Assembly (NCBI RefSeq): GCF_008831285.2
Contig: NC_045147.1
Span: 13,184,854-13,248,853, forward strand
Reading direction: 5' to 3'
Length of the DNA: 64,000 nt
From: Nymphaea colorata
Taxonomy: Eukaryota; Streptophyta; Magnoliopsida; Nymphaeales; Nymphaeaceae
This document shows positions 12,514-24,496 of this stretch, piece after piece. The position numbers were made by a program, and so were the translations under genes. The notes under the pieces are model-generated. The model did no database searches. It saw only the letters and a list, made by a program, of their open reading frames with translations, and was not told where the DNA came from. The number at the start of each line of letters is the position of its first letter. The stretch's first letter is position 1.

Positions 12514-13329
12514 ATGGAGGACGAGTGGACCATCGTCATCGGTCGCCGATCCAAAGGCCGTTCCAGGAAGCCCAGGCCCTCCTTGCCCAAAACCACAGCC
12601 CCGTGTCGTGGCCTCTATCCTCATCAACCGCCACTGCATTCTGACGACGACGACGACCACCTCGGCGAATCACTCCTCCTCACCCGGAAGGTCGAGGCCT
12701 CCATCAAGAAGCTCCAAGAATCGTCCTTCTTCTCTGCCTTCCTGGATCAGCTTCAGTCCCCACCCTTCCGGACCAAACTCGACCAAGTTCTGGGTTCTCA
12801 CCCTCTGATCAAGATGGTCGTGTATGGCATCGGCAGCATCGCGTCCTGCGAGCGTGCTCGCCTCCAGTTTGCATTCGCTGTCCTCCTCCGCCGTGCTTTG
12901 GGCTTCGTCGCTGGCATCGAGGTCTTCGACCCCGTCATCTCTCCCGTCGAGTCGAAGGTTATGGAGTCCTTTGACTTCTCGATGATCCCAACTGATGAGC
13001 AAGGCCGGAGGGTCGCCCACGAGCCCACCTTGTTCTTCATGCCGCACTGTGAAGCGGTTCTGTACAACAATCTCTTGGAAGCGAATTGGGGATCCCCGTT
13101 ATTGAAGAGAATCGTTGTTTTGGGGAACAGTTTCAGTGGTTACGAACAATTCGTTTCGGAATTTAGAGGGGCGCACATTGCCGGCTCGACGAATTACATC
13201 ATAGGGGTGAGGGAGCACACTGAAGAGATTGAGGTCAAGGTGGATGAGGAATTTTTCTTGCCGTTCCACGACACCAGTTGGCATTTCTTCGAACTGGGTT
13301 CTGATTCGGAGTTGCCTATAGGAGTTTGA
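12514..13329 (+). CDS. SRR1: SRR1-like protein (sensitivity to red light reduced), 271 aa
   Basis: Arabidopsis SRR1 acts in phytochrome-B signalling, circadian clock output and flowering time; fungal and animal relatives (Ber1/SRRD) share the domain. The single open frame begins MEDEWTIVIG, a typical SRR1 N-terminus, followed by a basic, proline-rich and acidic low-complexity stretch (11-48). The SRR1 domain (about 95-260) shows YGIGS (104-108), EVFDP (136-140), EPTLFFMPHC (170-179), YNNLLEANW (184-192), VLGNSFSGY (202-210) and FHDTSWHFF (251-259), all in family order. No intron is needed, and the length is normal. An alternative start at 12506 in another frame is a shadow. The biochemical activity of the family is unknown. 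Confidence 0.92.
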   Translation: MEDEWTIVIGRRSKGRSRKPRPSLPKTTAPCRGLYPHQPPLHSDDDDDHLGESLLLTRKVEASIKKLQESSFFSAFLDQLQSPPFRTKLDQVLGSHPLIKMVVYGIGSIASCERARLQFAFAVLLRRALGFVAGIEVFDPVISPVESKVMESFDFSMIPTDEQGRRVAHEPTLFFMPHCEAVLYNNLLEANWGSPLLKRIVVLGNSFSGYEQFVSEFRGAHIAGSTNYIIGVREHTEEIEVKVDEEFFLPFHDTSWHFFELGSDSELPIGV

Positions 13330-15665
13330 GATAATAGGTCGACTGACAGAGTTGCTGGGCATACTTCGGAAAAGTTTTCGCATTTCATTGAGCTGAATTT
13401 CTGTTGGGAGTTCTAATTTGTAGATGAGAAGTTAATGGGGTGATAACTCGACGACATTTACCGAAAAAAGATTAAATTTATTGTAAATGTTTCAGAAATT
13501 GTGGGAGGACTAGTTCAAGGTTGGTCATCGCATATATTTTTGGTTATCCTATAGAACAGTTGATGCATGTTCTGAACATATGGAACAATGTACGGACGGG
13601 GAGTATGGAATTGCAGTTTGGGATCTTCATATTCTTGTCCAAGATATTGAAGGTCATGTTAGGCATCTCATGATCTTTATTGGAAAAGAAAAAATACCTG
13701 AGGAAAAGTATGGTTTCTCATGATAACCTCTATTATAATTTGCTGTCGTATCATCTACTAGGACTGCTGTTATGTTAATTAACGCTGGCATACGAAAATG
13801 GCATTGAAAAATCTATACTTGGTGCATCTTAGTTCTCGTACTTCAGTTTACATTCGAAATAGTGTTTTCCTCCGGCTTTGTATTCACATAATTTGCTCTC
13901 TTGTGCCTATAATTTGTCTTTTTCTTTGGTGAGATTAAGATATAAGGTTCCTTAGGTGGAACTTGTCAAGCTGTTAATGTGACTCACGAGTAATGGCATT
14001 GACATTCTGTAATAGAAACAGAAGCTGCTCGAATAGGCACCATTGTTAAGGGAAAAACAACCGTTTCGTTGATAGTCTCAGCAAGCTGTGCGCTGCCAAA
14101 ATGAGTTGAGATGTAGTCGTAAATCTCTTTGAAGATAACTGAGGCATGGCATTGTACAGGGGAAGATCTGTTAGACCATCGTGAAATTCGATCTGCATTG
14201 AATATAGTTAATCTTTTCACTGCCGTTGTTTTGACATCATGGAGTTGTTCTCTATCCTGCCATGGCCAACAACATTGTGTTCATCTTGTGTGATCTGCAT
14301 CTTTGGTTGTTTTTTGCAACAGTACAACAGCTCTCTGTTCAAGCAGGCTTTCTTAGGTCTATTTTTTTGTCTGTCAAATTTTGCAGTTCTCTAAGGAGAG
14401 TTGGATATTAGTAGCAAGATTGCACAAATTTCTTCACATTGAACATTTCGCCGGATGTGCTCTGGCTTGTAGCGACCTGTGGAGAACTCGGGCAGAAGTA
14501 GAACCGATATCTAGACTAGGACAGGTTGAAAACAAGCTGGATTCATGTAGGTGGCAATGCGTTGCAGACAAACGGAGCTTGTAGATATTAGGTTGAAATT
14601 CCACATGATGGCCTATTATTCACTTGACTGCTTCAGTATATTGTTATAAGAATGAACATTTTTGTTTTAAATAATTTTATATTATACATCTGAAATTTTG
14701 AATGGGCAGATGTCAGAAAAGCTGCTTGTCTGGGTCTTTTTAGCTTTGGTTGTTTGCTTTTTGCAACTTTAGTTGGCTTGTGCCGGTCATGCCATGAAAG
14801 AAGATTGGCACTGCGTATGTTGGATGGTCTCTCACAAATTTCACGAATACATCCAAGCAGAAGCAGAAACAAAATCAGATTTTGTTTTCAGATATTCAAG
14901 GTTTACCAAAACACTGTACTCTTTGAGAAAATAAAATTGAAAAATTAGGAAAAAAAAAAGATTTCAGAATTTGCAACCAAGCAAGTTCCGGGTGTTTGTT
15001 TTCCTGAAATTGTTTATTTTTGTTTGCGAAAGTAAATGGGAAACTTGCTGGCAGCCATTTACAGACACAAAGAGCTTTGTTGGCTTCACATGTTTGGATA
15101 ATGTTACCGTAGATTATCAGTTACAATTAGGTCGTCTGATTTAGAAAGTGAACAGTACCCATCCAAGCAACTCATCGTTTGGCCCTTGAAAGGGCTCGCT
15201 TGGCTTGGCCAGCAAGCTTAGCCTAGTCGAACAAATAAGCTGAATATGAGCAACGATTGGTTGTCTAGACTTGTTCATACAGGATTTTAATGAACTCATG
15301 TTCCGCTAATGCTTGGTTGAACAATTAAGCAAGGGCAACGGCTCAAACAAGTTCTTCAATCTTGAACTGTTGAGCCCTAAAAAGCTTGGTTGACTCTTCA
15401 GTTTGTTTACCAGACATACGGAATATGAGTGGCAAGCCTAGCCGTAGATACGGTGGGTTTATAGCAAATTCCACACAAGATCACTTGTTGGTATCAAACT
15501 CACTGGAGTCACATGTTTCGATGGAAACAATTATAAGGGTATTATACCAAGAGAACGAAGTTGTATCGGTTTACATGCAAATGAGAATGTAACAAACTCT
15601 GTCTTACAGTATATTCTCCATGGAAATACTTTTATTGTTGGCATAAATATAGGTAATTTACTTAT
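13330..15665. other. Intergenic between SRR1 and GBSSI (convergent 3' ends)
   Basis: The two flanking genes converge here, so 3' UTRs occupy both edges. Scattered short frames (for example near 14.4-14.6 kb) have no recognisable product. Nothing else was supported. Confidence 0.5.
15631..15636 (-). terminator. Poly(A) signal AATAAA of GBSSI
   Basis: AATAAA reads on the minus strand about 30 bases past the GBSSI stop codon (15666-15668), a plausible near-upstream element for 3' end formation. Plant signals are loose, so this is only a candidate. Confidence 0.45.
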
Positions 15666-18600
15666 TCAAGGCCTAGCAATATTGTGTTCAGCTCGTGGTG
15701 AGATCTCCTCCCCTTCAAAACCAGGTTGGCTACCTGGAACTCCAAGGTTCAGCAGTGTCTCTTCCCATTTCCTGGCAGGACCCTTCCACGAAAAATCCTG
15801 AGCCATGCAATTCTGGATCATCTCCTCATGAGCAGGTGTCCTGTAGATGGCCAATGACCTCCTCACTGAGTTTGCAAGCGCCCTTATATCTGCTGGGTCA
15901 ACAGCCTCACACTGGAAAAACAGTAAACAACAGAAACTTAGTTGGAGAATCACAATGAACTAATGGCAGCTTGTATATGCACCAATTGGTTTGATGATAG
16001 TTATAACTTACATTGACATTGAAGGGACCCATCTGGAATCCTGTGAACCCATCTCTAATAGTGTCGGCCAGTCCTCCGGTTGTTGCAGCATTGCACACCT
16101 TATCATAAGAAAATATTGAGCAGTCAGATTCTTTTGCACCATTCATCAGACAATTTAGATTATACATTTATACATATGCACGCAAGTAACTTCATGCTTT
16201 GAGTATCAATGTTAAGAAAACATATCATTTTATTGAGACTGAAGTTCAATTCTGACAAGAATGAGCTTATTCATAGTGACTGGAAAAGAACTAAATCTGT
16301 AATCATACCGTTCCATATTTCATTCCTTGTAGCTGGACAAGGCCGCAAGGTTCAAATCTACTGGGAATCAAAAGAAAGTCAGCTGCTGCTAGCATCTTAT
16401 GGGCTAAGGCAGCATTAAATTTGGCTATTCCTCTAGCGTTTTGTGGGTACGTGGACCCCAACTGTTCAATCTGATTCTCCATGTGTTTCTTCCCGGTTCC
16501 CTGCACAGAGCACCGTATTGTTATGAATGAAAACACACATCTACGTAGACACATTTATTTGTATTGATAATTCTGTTTTAACAGGGAAGTTAAGTCATAA
16601 TCACAAAAATGGAAATGGTATCGGAAAACTGCATTCAAGATGATAGATGAAGCCAAGATGAGAGAAATTCACAATTTCACTACATACAAGAGCAACTAAC
16701 TGAAGGTTCTCTCCGATAAATTCTGGCACAGCAGCTACCAAAATGTCAGAACCTTTCTGCTCCTCTAGCCTACCAATGAATGCAAACAACGGGATGTTTC
16801 GGTCCACTGGTAGTCCGAGAGCTGCTTGAAGTGCTTCTTTCAACACAGGCTTTGCCTTGAGGACCTGCGAGCTTGATGTTAGCAATGGAGACAAACATTC
16901 TTTGGTTGCTAATTCATGAATGATTTTTTTTGCATAAGCAAACTCACTGTTGTAGCATCGTAGTTGACATCAATATACTTGTCTGTCTCGGGATTCCACT
17001 CGTTTACGTCCATTCCATTCACTATGCCTGTTATCCCAGTTCTGCAAATGACCTTATCCAATTCCACCCCTTTAGATGACCCGGACGTCAGTTCCTGTGC
17101 ATAGTATGGGCTCACTGTTAGAACCTTGTCCGCTTCCAGAATTCCAGCCTGCATCCAATTGATCTTCCTGCCAGCCACAGGCCTGGAATACCTGCAAGGA
17201 TCACATACAGATGTTAGGAATATGCCTCTGCCCTTCATAGATTTTAGTTGCTGGGTGTTCAAGCAGAGACTTGTAACGGACGTACCCATCTGTGAACTCA
17301 AAAGAACTCCTGAAGTAGTCAGGCAGATTCAGAAGTTCAAAGTCAGGGGCCGCAAACCGACCTTGGTAGGAAATATTGTGGATGCAAAATGCGACCTAGA
17401 ATTAGAAAATGATCCGAAGTCAATGAGAATGTTCCATTTATTTGAATGTCTTTAACTACAAGAAAGATTGGTACCTTGGCATTTTGGTACATTCCTCTTG
17501 ATTTATACATGCTTTTCAGGTAGCAAGGAAGCAGAGAAGTGTGCCAGTCGTTGGCAATGAATGCAACATCTTCTCCTGGTTTTGCAGTATAATTCAAACT
17601 ATTATTGATGGCATAGATCGAACTGGTAGCAACTTAAGTCAAAAGAAAGAAAAAGAGAATACCATATGGACCAGAAAAATATTGATTGCTATTCAGATTG
17701 AGCACTCTTGGTGCTTCCAATGCTGCCTGCACAGCAGAGTCACAAGGTCAGAACTTTCCTTTCTTTCTTGTGTACAACAACTGCCTACGGATCCCATGGA
17801 CAGCATATATTGCAAAAGCCAAGAAGTGTTACGGCACAAAAAGAACGAGGAACCACATCCCATGCAAGGATGTAACAAGAAATATGAAAGAATGATAAGT
17901 CGTGCTATGATAAAGCATGCTAATAGGTTATATGGGTATGATGATGATAAAAAATAATGTCTGCAAATGCTACCATGAAAGGGCTAGATTGTGGAGAATT
18001 CACCTGGCACAACAAGCTGAACCTTAGCTGGTTATCTTGATAATCCACTCCCGTCGTAGGGCCATATAGCTTGCCAGCAGTTATACCCCAAACCTGGAAT
18101 TCAAAGAACTCAATTTTTAGTTTCAACCAGAAATTCTATCATTTGAAGCACAAAATGTAAGCCAGATTTCTAAGAACCAGATCCTGGTGGCTTGCTCTTT
18201 CTTTGATATATAAAGAGGAATATACGATCAAGCTCTTATGAACTAGACCTTAACATGATAGACCCTCATTAGTGGCAGATCCTAACATTGTGCATCATTC
18301 GATCCGTAGTGCTAGTTGCAGACTGAAAATTTTATGTACATTGGTTTAACTTTTTGAAGTGGTAAGAGAAAACACTCAAAGAAAAATCAAACTCGTCTTT
18401 TTGATAACGCACTCAAAGAAAAATCAAACTCGTGTTTTTGTCATACCGCCAAAAGCTGAGCCCTTTCTATAAAATTTTTCCTATAAATTTGATTATAGAG
18501 AAAGGCAAAACTGTGATGGGTGGAGCCTCTAGGCAGTAGTGAAGCCGCAAGTTTGAGGTTTTAACAATGAATGCTTGCATGCTACCAACCAAGTAACTAT

Positions 18601-19847
18601 CAAATTTTTTCTTGTAAAAGAAGAAGATTCAGAAAGAATGTGACAAACCTTAGCAAGGAACCATGGGTGATCAACAAAAACACGATCAACTCCTCTCTTA
18701 TGACAGTGGAAAAAACGTACAGTTTCAGTTCTGTCTCCCACGTTCACCTGCACTTTTACAGACTCCGAGTTATTACAACATTCATGCATAATTTCTAGCT
18801 ACATTCTATGTTGGAAGTGGGAAAAAAATATATTATTAAATAATATTTACAGGAATGCTGTTCAAACTTTAAAATACCTGGACCAATACATTGGTATCCC
18901 ATGCATCACTGTACTGATCATAGCGAGGAGAGATCGTCATTACACGGTGACCCCTTGCCTACAGGAAAGCCATGAATTCAGGCCTTAGTTTAGTACAGTT
19001 CACACCCAAAAAGGCAAATTGATGAAATGTTTTAAACATGGTCACAAAATGCCAGACTAAGCTACATCATGGCAAGAAAAATCTCCTGATATCAACAATC
19101 CTTTAATTAATCTCGGAAATGTTTCCCATAAATTTGCCACATAGGCTCTCAGTCGACATTCTTTCTCTTGCAATTTACAGGGAGGTTCACAAAGGAAAAA
19201 TGACTCTCTTTTCTGTTTTCATCCGAAGGATAGAATATATGAATTTGGTATAAATAAGATATCTCCGCTGAAAAACTAACAGTAAGATATGTATTTGAGG
19301 GACAGAGCCAAAGTAGATTTTCAAAAAAATAAAAGGTAGGTAAAAGATTTCCCTGAAGCCTACTGGATTTTTCAGAAAAGAAGACTGACCCCTAAGAAGA
19401 ACTAGCCATTGTGTTTTCCTCTTCTTCTTTTGCATGCAAAATTTGGAGCCAACTTTTGTCCTAAACTAGTAAACTTACAGCCATTGCAGGTGGGAGCCCT
19501 CCTAAGACATCACCAAGTCCTCCAGTTTTACTCCATGGCGACACCTCTGCTGACACAAACACCAAACTCATTCCTCCACTGCACTCAATCACACTTTTAG
19601 ATCTTCTGCTCTCCTGCTTAGATGCTGTTTTGGCCACATGGCCTTGAATCGCTAAGGCATCGCTCTGTGAGTTCGTAACACTGAAAGATCTCAACCCACT
19701 GTAGGATTTCAGCTTCTGCCTGTGAAGATGCGGCCTTCTGTGAACAGCAGCATTATTTGCAGATGGGACTACCTTTGAGTTACAGGCACCAACGCAGTTG
19801 AAATAGGAGGCACCTGATATCAGGGGCGCAGCATTCAATGTTGCCAT
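15666..19847 (-). CDS. GBSS1: Granule-bound starch synthase I, plastid, 619 aa
   Basis: GT5 glycosyltransferase that makes amylose from ADP-glucose inside starch granules. Twelve coding exons (minus): 19479-19847, 18878-18958, 18649-18747, 18004-18093, 17663-17726, 17475-17575, 17286-17395, 16948-17191, 16688-16864, 16309-16500, 16012-16098, 15666-15911. They total 1860 nt, and every junction is GT-AG and in phase. Residues 1 to about 88 form a Ser/Arg-rich transit peptide. The ADP-glucose-binding KTGGL motif is at 107-111. Further landmarks are [69 protein letters not shown] and a C-terminal GFEGEEI tail typical of GBSSI rather than soluble synthases. The usual STGGL reads TTGGL (515-519). 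A leader intron is likely because an AG acceptor precedes the short leader at about 19899. The gene appears intact. Confidence 0.95.
18373..18446. repeat. 37-bp tandem duplication in GBSSI intron 3
   Basis: Two head-to-tail copies (18373-18409, 18410-18446) begin CACTCAAAGAAAAATCAAAC and differ only near their 3' ends. A short inverted repeat (CCTTTCTATA against TATAGAGAAAGG) follows at about 18460-18505. Confidence 0.75.
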
Positions 19848-22800
19848 TCGAGCTTTCTAGCCGACTCTGTAACAGCAGGGACCGAGAGACTAAGTTCAGC
19901 TGCAGAAAATCAGACATTCTTAATAAGAAGTTGAATGAGAATTTGAATGCTATGAAGCCAAGTACACAATTTTCCGGTAATCAGAAAAATTCTCGATGTA
20001 GAAATGAATCACCATGAGAAATTAATCAACTGTATATTATGATAAAACTACGGTTTCCCAAAACATGCAATATTGGCAGAATGGCATAGCCAATGAGTTA
20101 TATGAGCAAAGAAATTCAAAATGTTCATCTTCATGTCAATTCAGTTATTGCATTTTTCAATTTCTTACTCGTCACCGACATGAAAAATTTTAATAAGAGA
20201 TCCTTGATGAACATGGAGGTGGAAAAGGAACACCAATACTTCATAGATCATGCAAAGAGACCAAAAGAAGTCAAGAGGAAACAAACAAGAAAAAAGAATT
20301 ATCACTACCAACTTCATCAAATTCAAGCACTTGAATGCAGAAAGGAAAAAAAAAAAAAAACAAGAAATGGCATCACAGCAAATGAAAGAAGGGAAAGGAG
20401 AACTAATCCTCCTCACTTTGTTTCTTCCTTTTGGAGATGAACAGAAAGAGAAGGAAATGCCAGGAAGGATGAAGATCGGACTGTGACAAACTCCACTATT
20501 TGTAGCAGAGTAGTGGACCATGACAGTGTCGTCACGTTGGAGATGAACCACCCAGGCCATGCACTGCAACGCTTTCTCACAAAGCTAACAACTGCTGAAA
20601 CGCTTGCTTAGTAATGCTGGGTTTGCTTTATGCTTTAAGTTGTAACCAACCTGCCTTGTTCTGATATTTCTCGTTCGGGAAATGGCTGAATCTGCCTGAA
20701 TCGGAGGATTCGAATCGGATCAGTTTATTGAATCAGTGGTGAACTGATTCAAATCGTTGCTGATTCAAGACCTTATGTCAGCTTTTAACCATTTCAACAT
20801 CTCTAATCTTTGCATATTTTCCATTTCTTAAAAATGGGTTTGATATAATCTTTTGGATTGGCAATTGATTCAACTAAAATGGTGAATTGGGTAGTTCACC
20901 GAATAGGGAGATCCATCGATTCAGTTGATGAACCGACTCTTTTGCAACCCTGGTTATGACAAATTTGACAAGAAACTCTCTCTCTCTCTTTCTCTCTTTT
21001 TTGGATCGTGAAGCCGTTGCAAATGGTTCCGTGTTCAGTTCCACTACAATAAGAACACAAGGCAGCTCTTAACATTTCATTTTCAAAACTAAATAAGGAC
21101 ACGAATTTAACATCTGCCACCCTGAGAAACCGAAAATTTTTAGTTGCGTTTATTTTAATATTATTCTATCACTAAATTGCCTTTTTAACGTTTTAGATAA
21201 CATCTTTTGTTTCTCACGTTAAGGAGAGAAGATTACTTCAAACTTTTATTTAACAGGGTTTAACGAAAAAATGGCATTCCTTAAGAAAATTACAAGAGGT
21301 GGTCTCCTTTTTATAATCGTAGGTAAAGGGATTTAAAGAGAAAAAAAAAAAAAAACTTTGGTGGCCAATCCAAGCAAGATTTGCAGTTCGATCCATGGTA
21401 GCAGCAACTTAACCCGATCAAGGTCAAGTGAGGCTTCCATAAGGTGCTCAAAACAAGTATGAATAAGATCCAGATCCAGATCCAGATCAAAGCCCGAGAG
21501 ATATTCACTTCTCAGCAACGGAAGTCTTTGTCAAAAGTATCTGGGCGTTGGTTCGAGAACTCCAACTTTGCCGGCCAAACTTAGTGCCTGAATTCTTAAG
21601 AAGGAAAAAGCAACCAGACATATAGCAGACAGAATCAAAGCACCCATGTCCATTGGTTGGGCGTTGTTGGATCCAACCCCATTTTGGATTTGGTGGAACC
21701 TGTTTTAGTTTGGCAAAAAATAAATCAACTCATGGATAATGTTCGGGTCGGACACACCAGATCCAACATGCTTATAGGGTATATGGAAACTCATAACAGG
21801 CCCAGGTTCGATCTTGGTCCTGGTTGAGATCCAAAGTGGATCTCATTTTGGTGGGCCGGACTATAAACTCTTTGAAATTTTGTAGTTCGATAGATTCCTC
21901 ATCTAAAGTTTAGAAAGACATAATAGGAGGTAGGTAAGGCATGCTGGAGCTCCCAACCAATGCCATGGCCTCATCTTTCCCACATGTACTGGTACTTCAA
22001 AATTCAGCAAGCTCAATGGTTGGATTTGCTTGTTGATCATGTTAGGAACATAGCACTTGAGCTGTTGTAACTAGGGGTGGGCAATGGCCCACACTGGGCC
22101 CAAGACATCCAGGACTTGCCCAACATGGTTATAACTTACAGCCAACCGCCCCCCTGGTCATGTCCGAGCCTGCCCGGGTCGTGTCTGGGTTCGAGTTGGC
22201 GAGATTCTTCAAAAAAAAAAAAAAAAAGTCATCCCAGTTAGAACACTGACATTGATCCAAGTTGATCTGCAATTTGCAGCTTGAGCCCAGTTCTATGTGC
22301 TGGAAGAGCAAAACGTGAATAAAATCACTTTCTTAAAGAGATCCAAAATCTCCACCGTCCAATTTGATGATGGATGGTCCAACAATCACGCTTCAATATT
22401 TAGCTAGGTGCAACAAGGGCCGACAAGAGCATATGCTGCTGAAACAGAAAGGAACTAAAGAGACCGTTCTATATACATGTGTAAATTAATCTGTAAACTA
22501 TGCCATTTGGAAAGTCACATGCCATTTTTAAACTATGCATAAAGTCGAACTAAAAACTTTAAATTATTTTCTTTTAATATTTTTAAGACCACGACACGTG
22601 AACCACCTAATCAATTTGTGAGATTGAATTTCTCTCAATCATTTTATAACTTATCATGTTCCAAGAAATCAATGGATGTTTTTTGTGGAAGGGATTGTAT
22701 TATTTAGGAACTCTATTTTTTAGATTCGACAAACATAAAATCTTGCATTTATGTATGTAATTGAATCAGATTTTTCTATTAGACTTCAGTTGGATATCAA

Positions 22801-23400
22801 ACTTGGATCCATATTCGGGTGCCAAACTGCAATACTCAATTCAAATAGAATTAGTAATTTGGATCCATATTTCTCAAGCAAATCCGGTTAGATCCATTAA
22901 AAAAAGAAGTAATACCTGATCCATTTATATCCACAAGATTTAGAGATTCCAACAGTCCAGAGGCTAAACTCCATCACAAGTGAATTTTGGATTTTCTTAT
23001 GATGTATTCGAGATCTGTAGAAATCTTGCTGTATGTAATTAAAAGTAAAATTTAATACTGCCATTAACTCGAAATTAACTTAGATTTTAAGCTTGAGTTG
23101 CGTCATAAAGAGAAAGATCACATGATGTACTTGGAAATCTGTGAACGAAGCAAGAAACCCCTTTGACCTCTTTCAGTTTTATTTTCCAAAATTAATTATT
23201 TATGAAGGTGACATGTGTTGTGGCCTTGAAAATGCTTATCAAGATTGGACTTGTGCTGCAGGCTTTACTGTCATTTTAATTAACAAAATTAATTATCTTC
23301 GACTTCTATATAGTGACAGCTAAAATACTACGAAAGATATCCCATTCTAGGCCCCATAACATGCCACAAACCTTAAAAACTTACTTTCTTAGAAGACACT
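19848..23400. other. GBSSI leader/promoter region and intergenic DNA
   Basis: Minus-strand 5' UTR of GBSSI occupies 19848 to about 19898, followed upstream by a probable leader intron. A TATA-like word near 20507 (ACAAATAG on the minus strand) and the C/T-rich stretch beside it suggest the first untranslated exon lies around 20.3-20.5 kb; this is inference. Further right are a TC-rich tract (20970-21000), a short GATCCA array (about 21463-21488) and a TAGGGGTGGGCAA word near 22072 that resembles one hAT terminus, with no partner found. No coding gene was recognised. Confidence 0.4.
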
Positions 23401-23412
23401 CATTCACTTCGT

Positions 23413-23413
<1 letters not shown>

Positions 23414-23474
<61 letters not shown>

Positions 23475-23475
23475 G

Positions 23476-23516
<41 letters not shown>
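23414..23516. repeat. Compound microsatellite (TA)n-(GA)n
   Basis: About 27 TA dinucleotides (23414-23469) and a short spacer are followed by about 17 AG/GA dinucleotides (23478-23516). It encodes nothing; the open frame across it is a low-complexity artefact. Confidence 0.95.
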
Positions 23517-23518
<2 letters not shown>

Positions 23519-23918
23519 GGGTAATAGGAAGGATATGTCCGACTTGCAAATGCCAATATTTTTTGAAGGTGAGACATAACTAAACAATTTATTTTTATTA
23601 ATAGAATATGTATGCTTTTTCCTCTTGAAATTAGAGCACATTGTTCATGAAATACAATAAGATCACAAAAAAAAAAAATGAAATAGCATTATATTTGCCT
23701 TTGCTTCTTAGTCAAAAAACAGAGTCACAGTCTTTTAACTTTGTAAAACCCAAAGGTTAATTGACCTCTGCATGCTTTGGCTTATGCAAGGATATGAACT
23801 TTTTCTTGGTTTCAACTCTCACCACTTTGCGAAAACCCGACATAAAATATCAAATACTACATAACCCTGTCCTTCTTGAGTCTAAAAAGCCGCGGTCTCG
23901 ATTTCCAGTGGTTATATT

Positions 23919-24036
23919 TAAAGGTCGTTTGGCATTAGGGACACTGAAACACTAGAATTAGTGTCTTATGAATATGCTCTAACTTTTTATTCATGTAATG
24001 CTTCGAGAGTGTCCCTGCTACCAAACGGCCCTTTAG
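23919..24036. mobile_element. MITE-like foldback, about 118 bp
   Basis: The ends form roughly 26-bp inverted repeats: left AAAGGTCGTTTGGCATTAGG with GACACT, and the right end read in reverse AAAGGGCCGTTTGGTAGCAGG with GACACT. The GGCCGTTTGG core resembles Tourist/PIF-Harbinger MITE ends. I could not confirm a TWA target duplication, so the superfamily is tentative. Confidence 0.55.
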
Positions 24037-24446
24037 TTTTTCTGTCCTTTGGTTGCCTTGAGCACTTCAAATTCTTACCCATCACCTCTTCTCTACCATA
24101 TTCATTCATTCCTTTTAGCTAACACAAAAGCCTCTAGAACCCTTGACTGAAAGGTGGCTCCAAAGGGCAGATGGAGGTACAGAACACTTTGTTACAAAGT
24201 GGCTTGATATATAAGGTTAAAGCAAGATGTACTTCTTCGCAATGTTCACGTTCATCACTGAATATGACACTCCAACTAATTCATCAGTACCTTTGTCCGC
24301 TTGTGGAAGAAAACAAACAGAGAAAAACTTGTGCAGTTGGGTGATTGCATTACGTTACTTAAGCGTTTTTGAAAGCTCAAAGGACAAAGGCAGGGGGTTT
24401 TACAGATACTGAATTACGGCGGTGGTGGCGAGCAAGTGAAGTTTTA

Positions 24447-24461
24447 GTCTCTCTCTCTCTG

Positions 24462-24496
<35 letters not shown>
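24447..24496. repeat. Compound microsatellite (CT)n-(AT)n
   Basis: CT/TC dinucleotides (24447-24472, one G interruption) run directly into AT dinucleotides (24473-24496). Confidence 0.9.

Noticed and set aside
12670-13388. Antisense frames opposite the SRR1 gene
   Set aside because: The plus-strand frame carries all SRR1 motifs; the others are shadows.
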